Positions 57,457 to 64,000 of a stretch of 64,000 nt of DNA are shown here, one piece after another. The notes beneath the pieces are model-generated. The model saw only the letters and a list, made by a program, of their open reading frames with translations. It had not been told where the DNA came from and ran no database searches. The stretch comes from Hydrangea macrophylla. Taxonomy: Eukaryota; Streptophyta; Magnoliopsida; Cornales; Hydrangeaceae. The DNA is taken from contig CM066982.1 in NCBI GenBank assembly GCA_033977485.1, positions 29,800,218-29,864,217 of the forward strand. The letters are read 5' to 3'. How positions within the stretch are numbered: the first letter of the stretch is position 1; every line of letters begins with the position of its first letter. The translations under genes and the position numbers were made by a program.

Positions 57457-58430
57457 ATCCCCCATTGAAATTGAATCAACAAAACCCTAGATAGATTACG
57501 ATACCAAAATAAAAATAAGAAATCCAAGAATTTGAGATCTAAATTGTCTAAAGAATTTGAAGAATGTTTGGGACACAAAAGGGTCACAAAGAGATGTTTA
57601 CAAAAGGATGTGGCAGCCCATGGATTGAGTTAAGTATGGTGGATTATACTGCCACATGGGAACCAAATTTATGAATAATAATAATTTATAAATAATACTT
57701 TGTTCCGGTGTTTACTATACCTACTCATGTCAATATTTATGAATAATACTAATATAAATAAATCATTTTTCTTCAAATCTAGGGAACAAAATTCAAGGTC
57801 TAAATTACCTATATCTGCACAACTTCCAAGACCAATATGAGTATCTGGAAAAAATGCATGTAATTCAAAAAAAAAAAAGCAAAGGCTAAAAAATGATAAA
57901 GTTGTAGCCATCTAAAGTTGACAGTTTCAAAATTAATATTATTTGTTTGGATGAGATTATCTGTTTTCCTTGTTTGAGGCTCAAAATTAACTTTTTTTTG
58001 AAAAATTAGGAATTCCATCTTGAAAAATGCATCACATCCAAAAAAAAAAAAAAATTCACCCGAAAAGGTCAAGATATGATAAAGTTATGGCCATTTAAAG
58101 TTGACATTATTTCCTTACAAAAAAAAAGTTTACATTTTTCAAATAGACTAATTATATGTTTGGAAATAGACAAACTTGCTGAACACCAAACAAAAAAATG
58201 ACTTTTTTTTAATCTTTAGAATTTCAAATAATGTGGATCTTGCTTTAAAGATCTCGATTTCACGATTTAGGGAATATCAATTTTTATGAAAAACAGGTTT
58301 GAAAATTGGAAGTTGCAGAATTTTAAAGTTTAAAGAAAACTAATGATGACATGCCATAACTAACTCTCAAGGTGCTGTAATATTTCAGAATTTATAATAA
58401 AGGGTAATGGGGTAGTTTTGTCTTTCCTGT
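57457..58430. other. Possible internal/3' sequence of element H and spacer
   Basis: No recognisable gene. A repeated block (ATGATAAAGTT..GCCAT.TAAAGTTGACA) occurs at 57893 and 58076, 183 bases apart, each following an A-run and ATGCAT. The rest is AT-rich. Confidence 0.4.
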
Positions 58431-59502
58431 TGTGGACCCTTATTTTATTTAACTGTATTTTTAATTCTAGAGTATGACTAAATTATTTTATTTGGCCTCT
58501 CATATGCTTAGAAATTTATTTCTGTACCGGTAATGTGTTTTTTTAATTTTTTTGGGGTTACATTGTTGGGTCAGATTGTCCGTGGGAGCACCACACATTT
58601 CTTTTTTGAGCAAACTAGACAGTGGGTCCCACCCCACCCCTATAGAGCCGGCCAAACTCCTCCTTTCCCCTCATTCACGTTACTTTCTCTCCCTCTCATT
58701 CTCTTCTTCTCCTTCAAGCTTCAAGAGACAAAATTTTCCATAGAACTCCTTCTACTTTGAGTTTCTTTCTTCAAGATTGCTAAGGAAGGTCAAGCTATTC
58801 ATCTTCAAGCTCTCCTAACAATCCTAGGGCTTGACATCCTCCCATTGGTGAGTTTTCTAGAAACCCCCAAATTCTAGGGTTTCACTAGTTTCCCAAATTT
58901 TGAGTTATTCATGGACTTCTCTTACTTTGTATAGCTTCCTTGGAGTTTATAGAGTTCCTCTTTCAAATCCTAATCATTTCTATGGAGGATTTCTAGTGTG
59001 GGTAAGTTTTCCCAACCTCTAACAATCTAGGGTTTGCTAGTCTTGTGAATTCTATCCTAACCTTGGGTTGTTCTTGTTTAGTGGTGCATACTTGAAGCAT
59101 TCTTCAAGATCTTAGCACAAGCATTGAAGTCTTTTTTGGATTTGCTTAGCACTCTTGAGTTACCATTGATTTTTTTTGGAAGCTAAGCTTTGAGGTAGAT
59201 GTTATTGCATTAATTCAATATGTTGTTCATAATTAAGGTGATTTGTGATCTCTAAATTGTTAGGAGAACAACTTAGACGCATGATTTAGGATTTCCCCCA
59301 AAGTTGTAAATTTAGGGCTAATTACCAAATAATGAAATTATATGTTTTGTTGAGGTTGAATCCAATTATGTGATACTAGACATGCTTAGGATGCTCCCTT
59401 TATGTGATAACCACGTTAGGACGCTAGTTGGAAATTTCCGGGAACTCTATGAAAAAAAAATGCATGTATTGATGGATTATGCTTGAAATTGAATTATGCC
59501 AT
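58431..59502 (+). mobile_element. LTR-like sequence interrupted by element I
   Basis: CCCTATAGAGCC at about 58638, a CTCCTTCAAGC-rich leader and a donor-like TTGGTGAGTTTTC at about 58845 resemble the promoter and R/U5 of a Tekay-type LTR. It is cut at 59503 by the TGTAGACACC start of LTR I. No partner LTR or PBS seen. Confidence 0.4.
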
Positions 59503-59962
59503 TGTAGACACCCCAATTTTGACCAAACGTCAAATCCAGGGATTGGTTACCTCTCAAAGACCGATGATGATATCCGTGACATTCGAGGATTTTCCCAAGA
59601 AATTCAAAATCTTCAAGAAAAAAAAATTAGAAAATAATAAAAATGATAAAGGGAGAGGATTCAGGCATTCGGGAGGGAAACCCGAACGATGAAGAACGTG
59701 TGAGAAACCCAGTCTGGAAATCCATTCTATTTTAAAGAGGGAGTTTTTCTTAAAAAAAAAAAGAAGAACAAAATAAATAGATTTTTTTGAAAAAGAGAAA
59801 ATACAAAAAAGAAATAGTATATTCAAAAATATACCATGCACATGGTTGATACCATGCACATGGGGGGTCTTAATGCAAATATATACATACATAAAATAAA
59901 AATTTTTGTTTACACCAACATATTTTTGAAAAATCAAAAAGAGGGACAAAATTCAGTTAGCC

Positions 59963-60090
59963 CCGGCACGCGGAAAACGCGCCGGCACTCACTGAGTGCC
60001 GCGCCGGCACTCACTGTTTGCCGCCCGGCACTCAGAGAGTGCCGCCCGGCACTCAGTGAGTGCCGCCGGCACTCAGCGAGTGCCGCTGGC
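59963..60090 (+). repeat. Array of GGCACTCA..GAGTGCC hairpins
   Basis: About five near-palindromes of the type GCCGGCACTCACTGAGTGCC follow one another with CG-rich joints. Each can fold as a GC-rich hairpin. It is GC-rich compared with the AT-rich LTR around it. Open frames on both strands here are artefacts of the repeat. Confidence 0.85.
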
Positions 60091-60181
60091 TGTAACAGAC
60101 TGCATTTTCTCACATGTTCTAGAAGAAAACCTTGCACATGGGTTTTCACCCGAATTTACCCATCTATCCCTGGAATAATGG

Positions 60182-60194
60182 CCTATATAAACAC
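60182..60194 (+). promoter_or_regulatory. TATA-like box of LTR I
   Basis: CCTATATAAACAC, followed about 40-50 bases later by a purine-rich probable start region (AATCAAGAGATAGATAC). It lies about 95 bases after the hairpin array. Confidence 0.55.
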
Positions 60195-60876
60195 ACCTTC
60201 TCTTCCATTTTGGGGGACTTGAATTTGAAAATCAAGAGATAGATACATACAAGAATCATATAGATTTTAGAGAGAGAGAGAAGAAGAATTTCTTGAAAAG
60301 CTTGAAGAATTTGAAGAATCTTGAAGAAGAATTTGGAAAAATCTTGGAAGATCCTCACAAGAAGTTGAAGAAATACTTGAGGTCCTAGAGGTAACCTCTT
60401 AATCCTTGATAGAATTAGGATTATTCAATCACAAGTTCATAGTTCTAGGAACTTTTTCACATTTTCAAAACCTCTCTTCTTATCCCATTTCATCACACAC
60501 CACCAAGAACTTGTGATTGAATCTCATGACATTTCATCAATTTGGATGTAATTAGCTTTGGGTTTAAGACAAATTTGACTTTAAAGAGTTTGTATCTTTA
60601 GTCTTCTAAGTATTCTTTGATTTTCCTTACTTCTATTTCATTCAAAAGGTGCATGAGGTCTTCCATATCTCATTGGACCTCTTTGAATTTGTTTCTTCAA
60701 TTTCTAAGATCTCATGATCTATATGGAGATTAGAATGAATCATAGTCTTAATCTACATATAATTAGTGAGATGCAAGTCCTAATCCATGACTTGAATCTC
60801 TTCATTAAGAAATCTTATGGAATCTTTATTATATTCCAATGAGGTTTGAGTAGATTTTAACTTCATTTAGACTCCC

Positions 60877-61310
60877 ATGACCATCAAATGGTAGGAGTGA
60901 TAAGTTGAATTCAAACTTGAGTCCATAGGTTTGAGTTCTTATTTGAGGATTTTGTGAAGTTCATTTCAATACTTCATCAAGATCCATAAGTGTAGTATGC
61001 CTCATAGTCTCCAATGACCATCAAATGGTAGGAGAAAATGTGTTAATTCAAGTTTACTCCCATGGCTTGAACTAATCTTTCTCTTAGGTTTTAAGAAGTC
61101 TTTCATACTTCATCTAGAACCTATGAGCATGTATGTCTCTAACTCCAATGACCATCAAATGGTAGGAGTGATAAGTTGAATTCAAACTTGGGTCCATAGG
61201 TTTGAGTTCTTTATTTGAGGATTTTGTGAAGTTCATTTCAATACTTCATCAAGATCCATAAGTGTAATATGCCTCATAGTCTTCAATGACCATCAAATGG
61301 TAGAAGAAGT
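60877..61310 (+). repeat. Tandem array, ~136 bp monomer in a ~271 bp dimer
   Basis: ATGACCATCAAATGGTAG starts each monomer at 60877, 61014, 61148 and 61286. Monomers 1 and 3 continue GAGTGATAAGTTGAATTC, while monomer 2 differs, so the real period is two monomers. It lies in LTR I. Confidence 0.85.
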
Positions 61311-62867
61311 AGTTTGGTTTGAGCCCCAACTTCATGTTCTAATAGTTGAGGCCAATCAATAAACTTGAACTAGCAAAATGAAACAGTGGGTTCATAAACT
61401 ATTTTTGATCAAGGATTTTTAGTTTGAAATCCGACCGTTGGAATCGAATGAAACCAACGGACAAATGTTCATAACACATTGTTTTACCACTGTGATTTTT
61501 GTTTTAGCAAGATCTTGTGATTAGAAGGGTTTGATCATGGTTTTTGTGAGCTAATCATAATCTGTCCAGAGTTCTAGAATACTTTCAGAATAATAAGTCC
61601 GTTTTGAAATTAATAAATCAGAACCCTAACCAAGTTTTCATGACCTTTAATAATTTTTTATAAGTACCTGAATGTGTTAGGAAGGTACCCTAAAAAGATC
61701 TAAGTGTTTCTCATTTTTTTACTATTTGTTGAAAATCATACAAGATCTCTGGACAGAGAGTTGCAGAATCCTGAGTGAGGTCTAGTATTTTCCATATTCC
61801 CGGCGATCTAACCGTTGAAACCTCGATTTTCTTTTTGGGTTAGAAACTAGACTCACAGAGGCATAACATATCAAAAAATCAGTAAGATCCAACTGTTGAA
61901 AGTATTTTATTTCCATTTTTGAACGTCGGGTCTGCTCTCTGGAAATCACCAAAAACTGCTACTGTTTTTGTCTAATCTTATTTATTTCAACTCAAATGGT
62001 CTCTTAATGTCTTGGGACTCAAACCATGTTTTGAATAATGATAATTTAGATTAAACCCAGAGGCTTAGGGATCCAAATTAGTGAATAAATTCATGTCTCA
62101 TCCTTGTTCATAATCATTCATTCATTCATGTACATTGATGCTTATAGTTAGAACTAGTTCTTGGATGAAGTTGGACTTAGTTGAATTTAATTGAACATAA
62201 CCTATGATTAATTGCCTTTTGATATTATATCTTGTCTAAGGCATGTGTACTAACCTTTGTTTTGTAGCGCTTTGAGGTACAATTTCTCAACCCTTCTCTA
62301 GTTTAATCTATTTTATTGATTTTAATTGATTTTTCGACCCCATGTGCGACACCTTAGCTTAGGTTTTGCCTTATGTGTATATATGTGTTAGAGACCTTTC
62401 TTAGGTTTATTTTTGCATGCATTGCACGTTTGATATTCGCGGCCGGATCCCGGGTATGTTTTCTAGTTCTCTATTGCATATCATGATGTTTGCTAGTTGA
62501 ATTATGTGACTTATGAATGATATTTTACCGTTAGCAATTTTGCACCCTTTCAACATGCTTGTGTTATGTATACCTATATATGTATTAATTGAGGGCATGC
62601 TTAGATTAATAACTTGATTAAAAAGGATGTTGAGTAGAGGCCTATCGTGAGATAGGATGAAAGGGGGTGTTTTAGTCCGCCGGGCTCCTTCCCCTTTCAT
62701 TCCATAATCCCCGGACCCAGTTTATCTTTGGTTTCGCAAAAGATCAGTTTGCTTTTAAAATGGTTTCTTAATTTTTTCCTTTTAAAAATTAAGTGGCGAC
62801 TCTTTGAAAATTGAAAAAATTTGCTTTAAAAGTGGGTAAAATTTGAAAACCTGCGATATCCACAATC

Positions 62868-62885
62868 TGGCGACTCTGCTGGGGA
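62868..62885 (+). other. Primer-binding site of element I, Ogre type
   Basis: TGGCGACTCTGCTGGGGA is the tRNA-Arg-type PBS typical of Ogre elements. It fixes the right end of LTR I and plus orientation. Confidence 0.85.
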
Positions 62886-64000
62886 TCGAACCCAGAATCT
62901 CTGGTTTCGCAGACCAGAATTCTGATTTTGGGTTCACTCGAGGATTAGACTTGAAAGCATCCTTTTAATCAAATTAATTAATTTTTGTGTGCCTGTTGCA
63001 TTGCACTTGCATGTCTCGCCAGTCGATTGCACGAAACTATGACCTTGGAGGCTCGGGGCAACCCGGTCGGTCAAGTCATCATGGGACCGTGTGATCACCC
63101 TTGATCTCGTACCATGTTTTGGTATATGAAGCATCCTATCGGGTGTGTGTCAAGGGTCCCTTATTTGACCAAAACCCGGCCTTTTGCATAGTAGTTTCCA
63201 AAGAACCTTTCAAAATTAGGAATTCAATTCTTGATTAGGATTTATGTGCTAGGGAGTTTTGTATGCCCGAAGGGGATTACTTGAGATGATGACGTTGCTT
63301 ATTTGATAAAAGATATGTAACCTCTTAATCACTTTTGGGCAATTCCTTTTCATGTCCTATGACATTTAAGAATAAGCCAAAACTTGATTATAAGATTACA
63401 TCTCTTATATCGTGTTTAGCTAAGCATCATTGACCTTGTATGTATCCAAATTCATGAAAAGTGCGGTGATAATCCGATCATGTGATCCTCCTACCCAAAG
63501 AATTTTAAATGCGTTTTTGGAAGCAAATAGATTTTTGTATCTTTATTCCAAGACATTCAATCACTCTTTCAAAATTTTTGGAGTTCACTTTTGAATTAAA
63601 ATTTCAAATCAACCATATTTGAAGAAAGAACCTAAAATTCTTGGAACCCAAAATTCTTGAAAGAGTTTGAAAAGTTTTACCAACTAAAGGAATGCTTTTT
63701 CAAAGCAAAATTTGGACCTAATCACCTTTTTGTTAAGGAATATAATCCAAGAAATCTCTGCAATTAAAGAAATCATTTTCAAATAAATTTCAAAAGCAAA
63801 GTTTCAACCCAACCATCTTTTGTTTAGAAATGTTGTTGTTTTCAAAGGAAAGCTTCTTAAGGAATTTTGAAAAGATCCCATCATCTAGGGGAAATACTTG
63901 TTAAATGGATTTCAAAAATTCTAAATTTGAAAACCTTGAAGGGGTAAAAAGGATCACAATGAAGGGAGAAATTAGCACACTCAGCATGGATGAGGATCTT
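62886..64000 (+). other. Leader of element I, runs off the window
   Basis: No clear gag motif in 1.1 kb. Leader-like AT-rich sequence with repeated CTTGAAAGAGTTTGAAAAG-type phrases. An ATG at 63986 (ATGGATGAGGATCTT) may be the first codon of the element's first ORF, but only five codons are in the window. Confidence 0.5.

Larger units (their letters stand above)
59503..62864 (+). mobile_element. 5' LTR of Ogre-like element I
   Basis: Starts TGTAGACACCCCAATTTTG and ends GATATCCACA, three bases before an Ogre-type PBS. Length ~3.4 kb. TATA-like CCTATATAAACAC lies at 60182-60194 and a donor-like GAGGTAACC at about 60387. It holds a hairpin array and a 136-bp tandem array. The body lies outside the window. 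Confidence 0.8.

Noticed and set aside
59836..60222. Open frames on both strands at the hairpin array
   Set aside because: They translate the GGCACTC/GAGTGCC palindromes. The LTR context and TATA box show it is non-coding.

Overview
This is a plant nuclear window, most likely eudicot. It is AT-rich, contains one gene with a GT–AG intron, and is otherwise mostly LTR retrotransposons of plant-specific lineages (Athila, Tat/Ogre-like, Tekay/chromovirus-like Ty3, and Copia). There is no bacterial, organellar or rRNA signature. Only one sequence looks like a host gene: an LRR receptor kinase at 33.2-37.1 kb (LRR-XII class, EFR/FLS2/Xa21-like), with one frameshift.

Layout. 1-1.45 kb: LTR-like sequence and a ~40 bp minisatellite. 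1.45-13.07 kb: Ty3 element A (5' LTR, decayed gag, PR, RT, RNase H) interrupted at 3.62-9.95 kb by a Tat-like element bounded by matching LTRs and a 5-bp duplication (GTCGC). The inner element has lost almost all of gag-pol but keeps integrase and an antisense, apparently multi-exon gene. 13.07-17.28 kb: Ty3 element B (5' LTR, gag, PR, part of RT). 17.28-19.72 kb: LTR C, which carries a tRNA-like segment. 19.72-21.76 kb: minus-strand Ty3 element D (gag, PBS, partial LTR). 21.76-24.14 kb: minus-strand LTR E with a 98-bp tandem array. 24.14-28.64 kb: 5'-truncated Copia element with its 3' LTR.

28.6-38.7 kb is the gene island. It holds partial duplications of the receptor-kinase 5' flank, two copies of a Mutator-like MITE with perfect 9-bp target duplications, a collapsed paralogue of the kinase, the kinase gene itself, and two inverted-repeat elements downstream.

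38.7-52.4 kb: a minus-strand Tat/Ogre-like element F (5' LTR, PBS, gag) split by a non-autonomous Athila element (40.47-48.81 kb, two similar LTRs, gag and protease only). 52.4-54.1 kb: minus-strand Ty3 integrase G. 54.1-56.9 kb: a second, inverted copy of LTR C with its PBS. 57.0-57.5 kb: a short LTR (H) with a polypurine tract on one side and a primer-binding site on the other. 57.5-59.5 kb: unassigned LTR-like sequence. 59.5-64 kb: 5' LTR, PBS and leader of another Ogre-like element (I) that runs off the window.

How it fits together: the retroelements form nested layers around a small receptor-kinase cluster. Every retroelement coding region has stops, frameshifts or missing domains, so none appears autonomous. 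The most unusual items are the intron-bearing antisense gene in the pol-deleted Tat element, the tRNA-like segment shared by both copies of LTR C, the MITE pair, and the hairpin arrays found in both Ogre-like LTRs.
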